In this document: positions 54,858-64,000 of the stretch, piece after piece
Layout: each line of letters starts with the position of its first letter
Numbering within the stretch: position 1 is the first letter of the stretch
Assembly: GCF_001412575.1 (NCBI RefSeq)
Contig: NZ_CP011834.1
Coordinates: forward strand, 2,852,001 to 2,916,000
Reading direction: 5' to 3'
Source of the DNA: Limnohabitans sp. 103DPR2
GTDB taxonomy: Bacteria; Pseudomonadota; Gammaproteobacteria; Burkholderiales; Burkholderiaceae_C
Length of the DNA: 64,000 nt
Notes under the pieces: model-generated
What the model was told of the DNA's origin: nothing
Database searches by the model: none
Seen by the model: only the letters and a program-made list of their open reading frames with translations
Program-made: the position numbers and the translations under genes

Positions 54858-55658
54858 CTAAGCAGGCTTAGTGGCCTGCACAAAAAACTCACGATTGCCA
54901 TCGCCACCTTCAATGGCGCTGTCGTACCAACCGGTCACTTTCAAACCCAACTCTTTGAGCGAGGTTCGAATGCGTTTTTCAATCACGGGGTACATGGCGG
55001 GGTCTTTGACCAAACCGTTCTTGCCAATGTTCTCGGGCTGCAATTCAAACTGAGGCTTCACCAACATCAAGAGCGTGCCGCCCGGTTTCAAAAACGGCAC
55101 CACCCCAGGCAGCACCAGCGTCAAGGAGATAAAGGACACATCGCCCACCATCACATCAAAGCCAGCCTCGGCATCAGGAATGCGCTCATCATCGGGCATC
55201 AACTCGCGGGCGTTCACACCTTCAATGCAAATGACGCGCGCATCTTCTCGCACACGCGGATGCACTTGGCCATGGCCCACATCGATACCCACCACTTCGG
55301 CAGCACCGTTCAGTAGCAAGCACTCGGTAAAACCACCGGTGCTCTGACCCACATCCATACAACGCAGGCCTGAAACAGAAACGCCACTGTCACGCAGTGC
55401 ACCTTCCAGTTTCAAACCACCGCGAGAAACGTACTTGGATTCGGAATCGTCCAGCAACACAATTTCTGCATCGCTGGGCACTTCGTCTTTGTTCTTATTG
55501 ATCTTGCGCCATTCCACCGAAGACTTCACAGCCTCTACCACGGCCGTTGGCAAAGCGCCCGGTGGCGTGCGCCACTGAACACCTGCCGCAATCAGCCGCT
55601 GGGCCTGTGAACGAGACGCGGCCAGGCCGCGCTCTACTAACAATTGGTCAATGCGCAA
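54858..55658 (-). CDS. TlyA-family rRNA 2'-O-methyltransferase / hemolysin-like
   Basis: 266 aa from the TTG at 55658. An S4 domain (RIDQLLVERGLAASRSQAQR, residues about 2-21) precedes an FtsJ-like methyltransferase domain with MDVGQSTGGFTECLL (SAM motif) and LVKPQFELQPENIGKNG. TlyA methylates 16S/23S rRNA in other bacteria; activity here is inferred. No ATG fits; the TTG leaves a 10-bp gap after ahcY and gives the family start. A further TTG at 55718 would overlap ahcY. Confidence 0.85.
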   Translation of the reverse strand: MRIDQLLVERGLAASRSQAQRLIAAGVQWRTPPGALPTAVVEAVKSSVEWRKINKNKDEVPSDAEIVLLDDSESKYVSRGGLKLEGALRDSGVSVSGLRCMDVGQSTGGFTECLLLNGAAEVVGIDVGHGQVHPRVREDARVICIEGVNARELMPDDERIPDAEAGFDVMVGDVSFISLTLVLPGVVPFLKPGGTLLMLVKPQFELQPENIGKNGLVKDPAMYPVIEKRIRTSLKELGLKVTGWYDSAIEGGDGNREFFVQATKPA

Positions 55659-55668
55659 AACAATCCGA

Positions 55669-57102
55669 TCAATAACGGTAAGTGTCTGGCTTGTAAGGGC
55701 CGTTTTTAGACACACCAATGTAGGCCGCTTGTGAGTCAGACAACTCAGTCAACATCGCGCCCACCTTCATCAGGTGCAAACGCGCAACCTTCTCGTCCAA
55801 GTGCTTAGGCAACACATAGACCTTGCCGTTTTCATACGCTTCTGGGCGTGTGAACAATTCAATTTGCGCAATGGTTTGGTTGGCAAAGGAAGAGCTCATC
55901 ACAAAGCTGGGGTGACCTGTACCGCAACCCAAGTTCACCAAGCGGCCTTTGGCCAGCATGATGATTTTCTTGCCATCGGGGAACACAATGTGGTCAACCT
56001 GGGGCTTGATCTCTTCCCATGTGTATTTCTCAACAGAGGCAATGTCGATCTCGTTGTCGAAGTGACCAATGTTGCAAACAATGGCTTCGTCTTTCATGGC
56101 CAACATGTGGTCATGCGTAATGACGTGCTTGTTGCCGGTGGCTGTTACGAAGATGTCTGCTTTGTCGGCAGCGTAATCCATCGTCACAACTTTGTAGCCT
56201 TCCATGGCGGCTTGCAATGCGTTGATGGGGTCAATCTCAGTCACCCAAACTTGCGCGCTCAGTGCGCGCAAAGCTTGTGCACTGCCCTTGCCCACGTCGC
56301 CGTAACCGGCCACCACAGCCACTTTGCCGGCAATCATCACGTCAGTGGCGCGCTTGATGCCGTCCACCAAAGATTCGCGGCAACCGTACAAGTTGTCAAA
56401 CTTGGACTTGGTCACAGAGTCGTTCACGTTGATGGCGCGGAACATCAGTTCGCCCTTGGCGCTCATCTCGTTCAAGCGGTGCACGCCAGTGGTTGTTTCT
56501 TCGGTCACGCCAATGATTTGGGCAGACTTACGGCTGTACCAAGTGCTGTCTTCGGCCAACTTGGCTTTGATGGCGGCAAACAGGCAGGTCTCTTCTTCTG
56601 ATCCTGGGTTGTTCAAAATGGATGCGTCTTTTTCTGCGCGCTTGCCCAAGTGCATCAGGAGCGTGGCGTCACCGCCGTCGTCCAAAATCATGTTGGGGCC
56701 TTCGCCTTCAGTGCCCTTGGCGCCGAAGTCAAAAATGCGGTGGGTGTAATCCCAGTACTCAGTGAGATTCTCGCCCTTCACCGCAAACACAGGCGTGCCG
56801 TTGGCGGCAATGGCTGCGGCGGCGTGGTCTTGCGTGGAGTAAATGTTGCAAGAAGCCCAACGCACTTGAGCGCCCAAAGCTTGCAGGGTTTCAATCAGCA
56901 CCGCTGTTTGAATGGTCATGTGCAATGAGCCAGTCACGCGGGCACCTTTGAGGGGCTGGGCGGCGGCAAATTCTTTGCGGATGGCCATCAAACCGGGCAT
57001 TTCGGTCTCGGCAATTTTGATCTCTTTGCGTCCCCAGTCGGCCAAGCCGATGTCGGCAATGGCGCAATCGGCGTTAACAGCGGTGTTTAAACGTGCGTTC
57101 AT
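55669..57102 (-). CDS. ahcY: Adenosylhomocysteinase
   Basis: 477 aa. Hydrolyses S-adenosylhomocysteine to adenosine and homocysteine. NAD-binding [36 protein letters not shown], the substrate-site [15 protein letters not shown] and C-terminal [10 protein letters not shown] with the conserved Lys/Tyr that completes the neighbour's NAD site. The ATG at 57102 is the family start. Controlled by the riboswitch at 57205-57295. Confidence 0.97.
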   Translation of the reverse strand: MNARLNTAVNADCAIADIGLADWGRKEIKIAETEMPGLMAIRKEFAAAQPLKGARVTGSLHMTIQTAVLIETLQALGAQVRWASCNIYSTQDHAAAAIAANGTPVFAVKGENLTEYWDYTHRIFDFGAKGTEGEGPNMILDDGGDATLLMHLGKRAEKDASILNNPGSEEETCLFAAIKAKLAEDSTWYSRKSAQIIGVTEETTTGVHRLNEMSAKGELMFRAINVNDSVTKSKFDNLYGCRESLVDGIKRATDVMIAGKVAVVAGYGDVGKGSAQALRALSAQVWVTEIDPINALQAAMEGYKVVTMDYAADKADIFVTATGNKHVITHDHMLAMKDEAIVCNIGHFDNEIDIASVEKYTWEEIKPQVDHIVFPDGKKIIMLAKGRLVNLGCGTGHPSFVMSSSFANQTIAQIELFTRPEAYENGKVYVLPKHLDEKVARLHLMKVGAMLTELSDSQAAYIGVSKNGPYKPDTYRY

Positions 57103-57176
57103 AGTGTGCTCCAAATTAAAGTTTGAAACCACTTCTCAGAGGGATGCCCAGAGGTAAATCCCGTTGAACTCAGTTG

Positions 57177-57212
57177 AAAAATAGAGCTCATCCCGCAGAA
57201 AAGTGGATGAGC
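57177..57212 (-). terminator. Riboswitch-linked terminator of ahcY
   Basis: Minus strand: GCTCATCC (57205-57212), loop, GGATGAGC (57186-57193), then UCUAUUUUU. The 5' strand of the terminator stem is also the 3' strand of the SAH aptamer, so the two folds exclude each other: ligand-bound aptamer should prevent termination. Confidence 0.8.
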
Positions 57213-57296
57213 GTCGTTGCAAAGTAGGGTTCCGAGCCTCACGTCCTCGCCATGTCTGTCAACAGAATGGGGGCCGCTGCAACGCTCCTCGGAATG
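57205..57296 (-). promoter_or_regulatory. SAH riboswitch
   Basis: Minus-strand RNA upstream of ahcY: CCGAGGAGCGTTGCAGCGGC ... GAGGCTCGG ... TTGCAACGACGCTCATCC. CCGAG pairs with CTCGG and GAGCGTTGCA with TGCAACGACGCTC as in S-adenosylhomocysteine riboswitch aptamers, which switch on SAH-recycling genes. The genes below (ahcY, metF) are the usual targets. Confidence 0.9.
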
Positions 57297-57302
57297 GGAC
57301 AA

Positions 57303-57330
57303 ATTATACTAGCGGCATCTCTGGATTCAA
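57303..57330 (-). promoter_or_regulatory. Promoter of the SAH riboswitch/ahcY operon
   Basis: Minus strand -10 TATAAT (57303-57308), 16-bp spacer, -35 TTGAAT (57325-57330). The start point would be about 57296, the first base of the aptamer. Confidence 0.75.
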
Positions 57331-57361
57331 AGCCAGACACCCAAATTCCCCTGGAGCTACA

Positions 57362-58990
57362 TTGACTTACGCCCAAGAAACCCGGCGCCGCCGGACGTTC
57401 GCCATCATTTCTCACCCTGACGCGGGTAAAACCACGCTCACCGAAAAGCTCTTGCTGTTCTCGGGTGCCATTCAAATTGCCGGCTCGGTCAAGGCCCGTA
57501 AGGCTTCGCGCCACGCCACCTCCGACTGGATGGAAATTGAAAAGCAGCGTGGCATTTCGGTGGCTTCATCGGTCATGCAGATGCTGTACCGCGACCATGT
57601 GATCAACCTGCTGGACACCCCCGGCCACAAAGACTTCAGCGAAGACACCTATCGCGTGCTCACCGCCGTGGACTCCGCCCTCATGGTGATTGACGCGGCC
57701 AACGGTGTGGAAGCCCAAACCAGAAGGCTGATTGAAGTGTGCCGCCAGCGCGATACGCCCATCATCACCTTCGTGAACAAGATGGACCGCGAAGTGCGCG
57801 ACCCATTGGACATCTTGGACGAAGTCGAGCGCGAACTGGGCATGCCCTGCGTGCCCATGACTTGGCCTGTGGGCCAGGGCAAATCCTTTGGTGGCATCAT
57901 CAACTTGCGCACTCAAGCCATGACCGTGTTTGAGTCGGGCAGCGAGCGTTTGCCGCAAGACTTCGAAGCCATGCCGCTGTCAGAAGAAGCTGCATTGCAC
58001 GCACGCTTTGGCAATGAATTTGCCACCGCACTCGAAAGCATGGAGTTGGCCACCGGCGCCTCACCTGCCTTCGACCGCGAAGCCTTCTTGGCCGGCAAAC
58101 AAACCCCCGTCTTCTTCGGCTCCGGTGTGAACAACTTCGGTGTGATGGAAGTGCTAGACGCTTTGGTCGACTTGGCCCCCTCACCCAAGCCCCGCACCAG
58201 CTCACTCATTGTCAACAAGCAACCGGTCATCAAAGAAGTGCAGCCCGAAGACGCCGCCTTTGCTGGCGTGGTGTTCAAGGTGCAGGCCAACATGGACCCC
58301 TCGCACCGCGACCGCATTGCGTTTGTGCGCATGGCCTCGGGCAAGTACACCCCCGGCATGAAACTCAAAGTGCAACGCACCGGCAAAGAACTGCGTCCTA
58401 CCAGCGTGGTGACCTTCTTGAGCCAACGCCGCGAAGCAGTAGACGAAGCTTATGCTGGCGACATCATCGGCTTCACGACCCACGGCGGTGTGCAGTTGGG
58501 CGACACCATCACCGATGGTGCCAACTTGCTGTTCACGGGCCTGCCTTTCTTCGCGCCTGAACTGTTCATGACAGTCATCTTGAAGAACCCTCTGCGAACC
58601 AAACAACTGCAAGCTGGCCTGGACCAGCTGGGCGAAGAAGGTGCCATTCAGGTTTTCAAACCCGAAGTGGGCGGCCCTATGTTGCTGGGCGCAGTGGGCC
58701 AGTTGCAATTTGAGGTGGTACAGCACCGCTTGAAGGCTGAATACGATTGCGATGTTCGATTGGAAGGCTGCCAATACACCGGTGCGCGTTGGATTACAGC
58801 CGATACGCCCGCGGAACTGCGCGAGTTCTTAAACGCGTATCCACAGCGCATGGCCTTGGATGCGGCCGATACCTTGGCTTACCTTTGCACCTCGCCTTAC
58901 GACGTGCGTTTGGCGCAAGAGCGTTTCCCGAAGATTCACTTTCATCCGCTGCGTGAGCATGCGGGATTGGCTTTGGGATCTGCGGGCTAA
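57362..58990 (+). CDS. prfC: Peptide chain release factor 3
   Basis: 542 aa. GTPase that recycles RF1/RF2. G motifs: SHPDAGKTTLTEKLL (G1), QRGISVASSVMQM (G2), DTPGHKDFSEDTY (G3), VNKMDREVRDP (G4); the C-terminal domain has GAVGQLQFEVVQHRLKAEYD. The TTG at 57362 is chosen: GGAG lies 5 bp upstream and the family start (..ETRRRRTFAIISHP) follows. An open frame back to 57203 overlaps the riboswitch of ahcY and is not expected to be coding. Coupled to the HAD gene (TAATG). Confidence 0.95.
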   Translation: MTYAQETRRRRTFAIISHPDAGKTTLTEKLLLFSGAIQIAGSVKARKASRHATSDWMEIEKQRGISVASSVMQMLYRDHVINLLDTPGHKDFSEDTYRVLTAVDSALMVIDAANGVEAQTRRLIEVCRQRDTPIITFVNKMDREVRDPLDILDEVERELGMPCVPMTWPVGQGKSFGGIINLRTQAMTVFESGSERLPQDFEAMPLSEEAALHARFGNEFATALESMELATGASPAFDREAFLAGKQTPVFFGSGVNNFGVMEVLDALVDLAPSPKPRTSSLIVNKQPVIKEVQPEDAAFAGVVFKVQANMDPSHRDRIAFVRMASGKYTPGMKLKVQRTGKELRPTSVVTFLSQRREAVDEAYAGDIIGFTTHGGVQLGDTITDGANLLFTGLPFFAPELFMTVILKNPLRTKQLQAGLDQLGEEGAIQVFKPEVGGPMLLGAVGQLQFEVVQHRLKAEYDCDVRLEGCQYTGARWITADTPAELREFLNAYPQRMALDAADTLAYLCTSPYDVRLAQERFPKIHFHPLREHAGLALGSAG

Positions 58991-59784
58991 TGAAACCCCT
59001 GTCGGCATGGCCCCAAAGCGCCCGCGCCAACATCGTGGGCGTCTTCACCGACATTGACGACACCCTCACCACCGAAGGCGCCATCACAGGCGATGCGCTT
59101 CAGGCCCTGCACGATTTAAAAGCCGCGGGCCTCATGGTCATTCCCATCACCGGCAGACCTGTCGGTTGGAGCATCCCCTTCGCATCCACCTGGCCCGTGA
59201 ACGCCATGGTGGCCGAAAACGGTGCCGTGGCCTTGCTTCACAACCCGCAAACAAAACAAGTCCATAAAATCTACCAACAAGACTTGACCACCCGCACACG
59301 AAACTTCCAAGAAATGCAGCGCATTGCCAAACGCGTGTTGCAAGAAATTCCTGGCACCGTGATGGCCCAAGATTCACCCGGCCGCGAAACCGACATTGCG
59401 TTTGACCACAGCGAGTTTCATCACCTGTCTCAAGAACAAATTCAGCAAGTTTTAAAACTGCTGAAAGAAGAAGGCATGACCGCCACCGTTAGCAGCATCC
59501 ACATCAATGCGTGGTTTGGAGATCACAACAAATGGCATGGCGCGCAGTGGATTCTGAAAGAACTCACAGGCAGAGACCTCACAAAGGAACTTGACCAATG
59601 GATCTATGTGGGCGACTCCACCAACGACCAAGTGATGTTTGAGCATTTCACGCACAGCGTGGGTGTGGCCAACATCAGGCGCTTTGAGAAAGCGCTCAAG
59701 CACCTGCCGGAGTACATTGCACAGCAGGAGCGTGGCGCTGGATTTTCTGAAGTGGCAAGCTTGCTAAGCTCTCCTTACCGCTAA
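58990..59784 (+). CDS. HAD-IIB family hydrolase
   Basis: 264 aa. Phosphatase of the HAD superfamily: motif I FTDIDDTLTTEG (residues about 19-30), motif II ITGRPVGWS, motif III region KWHGAQWILKEL and motif IV YVGDSTNDQVMF. Subclass IIB caps suggest sugar phosphates such as mannosyl-3-phosphoglycerate or trehalose 6-phosphate, but the substrate is unknown. Start overlaps the prfC stop by 1 bp; its end overlaps the ATPase gene by 4 bp on the other strand. Confidence 0.9.
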   Translation: MKPLSAWPQSARANIVGVFTDIDDTLTTEGAITGDALQALHDLKAAGLMVIPITGRPVGWSIPFASTWPVNAMVAENGAVALLHNPQTKQVHKIYQQDLTTRTRNFQEMQRIAKRVLQEIPGTVMAQDSPGRETDIAFDHSEFHHLSQEQIQQVLKLLKEEGMTATVSSIHINAWFGDHNKWHGAQWILKELTGRDLTKELDQWIYVGDSTNDQVMFEHFTHSVGVANIRRFEKALKHLPEYIAQQERGAGFSEVASLLSSPYR

Positions 59785-60944
59785 ACGCAGGCCTTCCAAC
59801 TTTCGCGCCAGCTCCAAACCTTCACACCGTTGCGCTCGTAACTTTCATCACCACCGTAAACCAATTGCGGCGCGTGCTGATCTACATCCGAAAACTTCAA
59901 CCACTTGTTCAAACCCGACACCCAATCGGATGCAAACGTACTGCCCGACTTGATTTCAATGGGCCTCAGCCCTAAGGGTGTTTCAAGCACCACATCCACT
60001 TCGTGCCCAGTGCTGTCTCGCCAAAAATACAGCGATGAAGCCTGACCTTGGTTCAAACTGTGTTTGTGCAACTCACTGACCACCCACGTTTCAAACAATG
60101 CGCCTCGCGCAGGATGTATTTCCAAGGTGGCTGCATCACGAATGCCCATAAGCCACGCTGCTAACGCTGCATCTACAAAATACAATTTGGGCGACTTGAC
60201 CAAACGTTTTCCAAAATTTTGATGGTGCGGCTTGAGTAGCATCACCACATAACTGGCCTCAAGCACACTCAGCCACTGCTTGGCTGTAACGGCACTGATG
60301 CCGCAATCGGCGGCCAAAGCAGCCAGGTTCAACAGTTGGCCAGTTCTGGCAGCGCACATCTTCACAAACAATTGAAACTGTCCTAAATCACGAACTGCTA
60401 TCAGTTGACGTACATCACGCTCAACATAGGTAGCCATGTAATTTGCAAACCAATCTTGCGGCGACACAGGTCTGTCAAACAGTGCGGGGTAGCCGCCAGT
60501 TAACAAAGCTTGTGGCAACTTGGCCGGCAGCTGACCACTGGCCGACAACTCAGCAGCACTGAATGGCAACAGTTCAACGCGCCCTACGCGGCCCGCCAAA
60601 CTTTGAGACAGGCCTTCAATCAACTCAAATTGCGCAGAACCCGTCAGCACAAAATCGCCCATCAATCCACGCTCATCCACCAAACCTTGCAACCAAGACA
60701 ACAACTCAGGGCACCTTTGCACTTCGTCCAAGATGGCACCTTGCGGATATCGAGCTAGAAAGCGTTTGGGATCGGTTTTGGCAAACTCCCTTTCCTCAGG
60801 GTTTTCCAAGGACACATAGGGCTTGTCTTGAAACACCCATTTGGCAAGCGTCGTTTTGCCAGACTGCCGCGGTCCGGTCACAGCCACCACAGGAAAGCCT
60901 TTGGCCAATCGCTTTAAGGTTTCAGCAGCAATGCGGGGAATCAT
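59781..60944 (-). CDS. AAA-14/DUF4143 ATPase
   Basis: 387 aa. N-terminal P-loop AAA domain with VTGPRQSGKTTLAKWVF (residues about 22-38), Walker B AILDEVQRCPEL, sensor VLTGSAQFEL; C-terminal DUF4143 with a nuclease-like RDSTGHEVDVVLETPLG and IEIKSGSTFASD (the D-x-n-E-x-K type). Mobile or defence-associated in many genomes, function unproved. ATG at 60944; a TATAAT (rc of 60982-60990) just upstream suggests a promoter. Confidence 0.9.
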   Translation of the reverse strand: MIPRIAAETLKRLAKGFPVVAVTGPRQSGKTTLAKWVFQDKPYVSLENPEEREFAKTDPKRFLARYPQGAILDEVQRCPELLSWLQGLVDERGLMGDFVLTGSAQFELIEGLSQSLAGRVGRVELLPFSAAELSASGQLPAKLPQALLTGGYPALFDRPVSPQDWFANYMATYVERDVRQLIAVRDLGQFQLFVKMCAARTGQLLNLAALAADCGISAVTAKQWLSVLEASYVVMLLKPHHQNFGKRLVKSPKLYFVDAALAAWLMGIRDAATLEIHPARGALFETWVVSELHKHSLNQGQASSLYFWRDSTGHEVDVVLETPLGLRPIEIKSGSTFASDWVSGLNKWLKFSDVDQHAPQLVYGGDESYERNGVKVWSWRESWKACV

Positions 60945-61059
60945 ATTTTGCAAATGTAAGTTTGAAGCTTCGATTTGCAAATTATAGGGATGCTTACAGT
61001 TCAGCGAAAGCAGGGAATGAATTTAAAAGTATTCATTTCCATTCAAATCGGCAAGGTAC

Positions 61060-63105
61060 TCATCCCCAGAACTGATAAGGCATGCCGGCAGTGGCCAAGC
61101 CCACCACATCCACCATGGCTTTGTTCAACGCACTCTCTTGCGCATAAATGGCCATGGCCGTTGTATTCGAATAAGCGTTGGGGTCAATCACCAGGCCAGG
61201 CACATTGGACTGCAACAATTGCGCAACCGTTGCCTTCGAAGCTCCAGGACCCACGCGTGCATCCAGCGCCAGCAATGTCAAATCTTCGTAGCTCATGTTG
61301 CGGTCAAAGTAGAACAGCCCAATGCCACGATAAGCCATGTTGGCCAAGCCTTCTTTGCCAAACACCGCGCCTAAAATTTTGACGGTGCGTCCAGCACTTT
61401 CGTTGTCGGCAGAATCCAAAGCCCAAGCCGTGTCCGTAAAAAAGACACGCTCGGTGTTTTGCAATTCCACGCTGCCCAATGTGTTGTTGACTGCCGCGAC
61501 ATTCCAAAATCCAGCGCTAGTGTCTTTTGCAATCTTGAACTCATTTGAAGATTTCCAAATGCGCAACAAGTCGAGACCAGCGCCACCGTCCACAATGTCG
61601 TTGCCCCCCACAAATGTGAAGGCGTTGTTTTGCTGATTGCCGATGATCACGTCGTCAAAAGCTGTACTGATCACGCCTTCAAGAAAGCTGCCGGCAGCAA
61701 TGGAGACGTTGTTGAATTGCCGAGTACCGTCAACATCAAGACCAATGGAACTTGATTTCCCAGGACGCAGATCAATGTTGGCAGAGATGCTGACTGATGA
61801 TGCGTCCAAAGTGTCTACACCGCCATCGTCAACGATCACCGTGCTGCCAGAGGTGTCCGTCAATTGATAAGTATTGTCAGCAGTGGCATAAGCTTTTGAG
61901 CCATAAAGGTAGCGCAAAGCTTGAAGGTCAAAATTACCAAACCAAGATGGCCATACGCCATTGTTGGTTGCGGCATTCACATCCAACATCACCGTGTTGC
62001 TGGTCGTCGAGAACGCGTTCAACAAAACGGTAGCGCCGGACCTGTCCGATTCGGTTAAGGGGTGTTGCAATCCAAGAGCATGACCCAATTCGTGCAACAA
62101 CACGTAATAGCCTTCTTGGCCAGGACGCATCAAAGCAACAGTTTCTTGGTCTAACCACACATCGCCGGCGCGCGCGTCTCCCTTGAATTCATCAGGGATG
62201 AACGAATAGCCACGCGTATTAGACTGCTGATTGACACCCAGCCTAATTTGTCCCGCATCACCCATCACTTCTGAAAATGCCAAACCTGTTTGATTTTGGA
62301 GAACAGCAAATAAATCACGAATAGTTTGTTTCTGAGTATCTGTGAAAGCCGTAAAGCCCACACCACCTTCACCGCCGGAAGAAGGTGCTTGAGACAAGAA
62401 GCTGTACGTCACTGAGACTGGATTGCCAATTGCACCAGTTTGCCACCCCTTGTAGTTGCGCAACAAAGTCTCTTGGCCAATTTTTGATGTTTCAATCAGA
62501 GACATCAGGTCATAGGTTTTACTTGTATTCTTATCGTGATCCCACGAATTGAAAACTTCAATGTTTCTCAACTCATACAAAAACCCAGGTGAATTAGATT
62601 GGTAAACAATCACTTTTCTGGCGTCAGCTGACACCTGCACCATCACTTCACCTTGATTTTGATTTGAATTTAAACCCAAGGTCACCTGGTCATTACCACC
62701 ACGACCATCAATCAGAATCAAGCCCTTTTGGCCGTTCTTAAAATTCCAAGTCCAAGGGCTCATCCAAAATGCATCGTCCCCCGATGAACCGTACCCCTGA
62801 TCGCCGTCTTGTTTAAAACCATGCACTTGATGCACATTGATCAATGTGTCGCGCGTGCCAAATCCATCGAGGGCATAGCCAGCTTCCATGTCAACATAAA
62901 TGGGATTAGAAGAAGACCAATACCACACTGTGGCATCCCACCTACCAAAATCGGCAGGGACAGTGATCTTGTCATTGCCAGGGCCGCCTTGACCCGTGCC
63001 GCCCTTTTCAAAGGTGATTTCGTCGTCACCCTCCAGCGCGTCATAGTTCTCACCCTTTTTGACGGTGTAAAAGTCTTTACCTGCTGTGCCTTTAACGTCT
63101 GCCAT
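61060..63105 (-). CDS. M10-like secreted metallopeptidase with RTX-type repeats and DUF4214-like tail
   Basis: 681 aa. The zinc motif HELGHALGLQHP (near residue 336) is that of serralysin-type M10 peptidases, with a Met-turn-like NTVMLD. RTX-like glycine/aspartate repeats occur both before it (GKDFYTVKKGENYDALEGDD; GGPGNDKI, residues 9-46) and after it (FDDVIIGNQQN; GGNDIVDGGAGLD, about 485-515). A repeat-free C-terminus of about 110 residues follows. No N-terminal signal, as expected for a type I secretion substrate. Calcium-dependent secretion is inferred. Confidence 0.85.
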   Translation of the reverse strand: MADVKGTAGKDFYTVKKGENYDALEGDDEITFEKGGTGQGGPGNDKITVPADFGRWDATVWYWSSSNPIYVDMEAGYALDGFGTRDTLINVHQVHGFKQDGDQGYGSSGDDAFWMSPWTWNFKNGQKGLILIDGRGGNDQVTLGLNSNQNQGEVMVQVSADARKVIVYQSNSPGFLYELRNIEVFNSWDHDKNTSKTYDLMSLIETSKIGQETLLRNYKGWQTGAIGNPVSVTYSFLSQAPSSGGEGGVGFTAFTDTQKQTIRDLFAVLQNQTGLAFSEVMGDAGQIRLGVNQQSNTRGYSFIPDEFKGDARAGDVWLDQETVALMRPGQEGYYVLLHELGHALGLQHPLTESDRSGATVLLNAFSTTSNTVMLDVNAATNNGVWPSWFGNFDLQALRYLYGSKAYATADNTYQLTDTSGSTVIVDDGGVDTLDASSVSISANIDLRPGKSSSIGLDVDGTRQFNNVSIAAGSFLEGVISTAFDDVIIGNQQNNAFTFVGGNDIVDGGAGLDLLRIWKSSNEFKIAKDTSAGFWNVAAVNNTLGSVELQNTERVFFTDTAWALDSADNESAGRTVKILGAVFGKEGLANMAYRGIGLFYFDRNMSYEDLTLLALDARVGPGASKATVAQLLQSNVPGLVIDPNAYSNTTAMAIYAQESALNKAMVDVVGLATAGMPYQFWG

Positions 63106-63123
63106 TGCTTTTCCTTCGAATTC

Positions 63124-64000
63124 TTAAACAAAACCAATGGTTCGTTGCGCAAAATTGGCCAAGTTGGGCATTACCGCCAAGGCTTGAGCAGGCGTTAAAC
63201 CCAACCACCCAACCAAGTCGGCCATGAATTGATCTGATGAGAATTGTGGTAGCCATTGGCCCCGATAGGGCTGCCACAGAGAAGCATCGTCGACACCTCC
63301 TGTTTGCAAAGTCGGGAAGGTATTGCCATAGACCACACCGCCTTTGATGGGGCCACCCATTGCAAACCAATGATTACCCCAAGCGTGATCAGAGCCACCA
63401 CCGGCAGCAGGATCCAGCGTTCTTCCAAACTCACTCATCACCACGGTGATGACATCGTTGTTCATGCCATAGGCTTGAATGGATTTATCGAAGGCTACCA
63501 GGCTATTGGTGACATCGCCTATGCGAGTTTCCAAACCAGGGTTGTTCATGTTCGTGGACAGTTGGTCGGTGTGGGTGTCATACCCTCCGTCTTGCACCAA
63601 GTAAATTTGTCGGCGTGCACCTGACTGTTTGGCAAAGGCTAAGTTGCGTGCCAAGTAACGTAAATCGCGACCAATTTGCACGTCTGCGAAATTACCGGCT
63701 GGCTCGGCCCCATAACTTTGCCCCTGCGCAAACAGCACTGTGTCCGAGTATGCTGAGCGAAGGCTTCTAGAAAACTCGGTGTCGTAAACATTGCCAGACT
63801 GCAAGCGACTGGCCCACTCCACCCTTTGACGCGCAACGCTTGTTGGATCTGCAAGATCTGCCATACCCCAACGAGCACCACTGCCACTGTTGGCCAAACT
63901 CAAGGAAGTGCTTCGACCAACCACTGCCGTGTAATCGCGTGCCATGGCCACCAAGGGCTGAAAGTTTTTCATGTCGCTGGTCATGGCGTCCATGGTGCGG
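63124..64000 (-). CDS. DUF1501 domain protein, partial
   Basis: Coding runs to the right edge; 5' end missing. LVQDGGYDTHTDQLSTNMNN, VMSEFGRTLDPAAGGGSDH, AWGNHWFAMGGPIKGGVVYG and the closing FSSDQFMADLVGWLGL are the DUF1501 family, alkaline-phosphatase-like proteins of unknown role, often paired with DUF1800. It ends 18 bp before the M10 peptidase gene on the same strand, so the two are likely one operon. Confidence 0.9.
   Translation of the reverse strand, partial: RTMDAMTSDMKNFQPLVAMARDYTAVVGRSTSLSLANSGSGARWGMADLADPTSVARQRVEWASRLQSGNVYDTEFSRSLRSAYSDTVLFAQGQSYGAEPAGNFADVQIGRDLRYLARNLAFAKQSGARRQIYLVQDGGYDTHTDQLSTNMNNPGLETRIGDVTNSLVAFDKSIQAYGMNNDVITVVMSEFGRTLDPAAGGGSDHAWGNHWFAMGGPIKGGVVYGNTFPTLQTGGVDDASLWQPYRGQWLPQFSSDQFMADLVGWLGLTPAQALAVMPNLANFAQRTIGFV

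Noticed and set aside
57203..57361. N-terminal extension of prfC to 57203
   Set aside because: It overlaps the ahcY riboswitch and promoter; the family start and a ribosome site fit the TTG at 57362.
1..64000. tRNA or rRNA genes
   Set aside because: I looked for conserved tRNA arm and rRNA end sequences by eye and saw none; a tRNA search program would be decisive.

Overview
The window looks like chromosome of a betaproteobacterium of the order Burkholderiales, most likely Comamonadaceae (Limnohabitans/Rhodoferax-like). This is inferred from gene content and order: dapF-DUF484-xerC, an SAH riboswitch-ahcY-tlyA-metF operon, paaABCDE, a DUF6279 lipoprotein, a DUF2905-MidA pair and rplM-rpsI-erpA. 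Coding density is high and nearly every gene is intact. The two ends cut a xerC-like recombinase (left) and a DUF1501 protein (right).

Layout. 1-8.3 kb: dapF/DUF484/xerC, a NUDIX-MBL fusion with a pseudouridine-synthase-like protein, a cysteine-free IscR relative, rnpB, cysK and a large FAD oxidoreductase. 8.3-13.4 kb: a secreted barrel-like protein, a LysE exporter, gnd and glmS. 13.4-21 kb: an AsnC/Lrp regulator, glmU, a lipoprotein, an MBL-fold protein, a TetR regulator, 5-formyl-THF cyclo-ligase and slt. 21-29 kb: a PHA-system protein, a molybdopterin oxidoreductase, two peptidase/amidohydrolase genes, an NDUFA9-like protein, a GST, cca and a second IF-1. 29-38 kb: a MidA-type methyltransferase, a FolM-like reductase with folB, ttcA, ruvAB and phoH-ybeY. 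38-45.5 kb: a BrnTA-like pair, dbpA, dtd, a CDF transporter, tyrS, an M23 peptidase and anmK. 45.5-48.3 kb: erpA, rpsI-rplM and rlmJ. 48.3-49.8 kb: a small accessory patch with vapBC and a gene resembling a conserved protein of tailed phages. 49.9-54 kb: paaABCDE behind a perfect TetR-type palindrome. 54-59.8 kb: the riboswitch-controlled methyl-cycle operon, prfC and a HAD phosphatase. 59.8-64 kb: a DUF4143 ATPase, a secreted M10 metallopeptidase and a DUF1501 protein.

The most unusual content is non-coding. Six intergenic sites (11.16, 11.27, 16.36, 17.54, 20.92 and 39.90 kb) carry one family of long hairpins. Five are about 150 bp with conserved outer ends (GGGGTCAGATCAACATTA...); the sixth has only the inner part. 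Each has a conserved 28-29 nt core flanked by 26-31 bp arms whose sequence differs from copy to copy yet stays complementary within a copy. The residual arm mismatches all become G-U wobbles on the same strand relative to the core, and the inner hairpin lies in either orientation inside outer ends of constant orientation. A second, unrelated pair of hairpins at 46.04-46.26 kb has the same plan (conserved core of about 33 nt, copy-specific arms) and the same strand-consistent wobble pattern. I cannot assign either family to a known element; no transposase for them is in the window.
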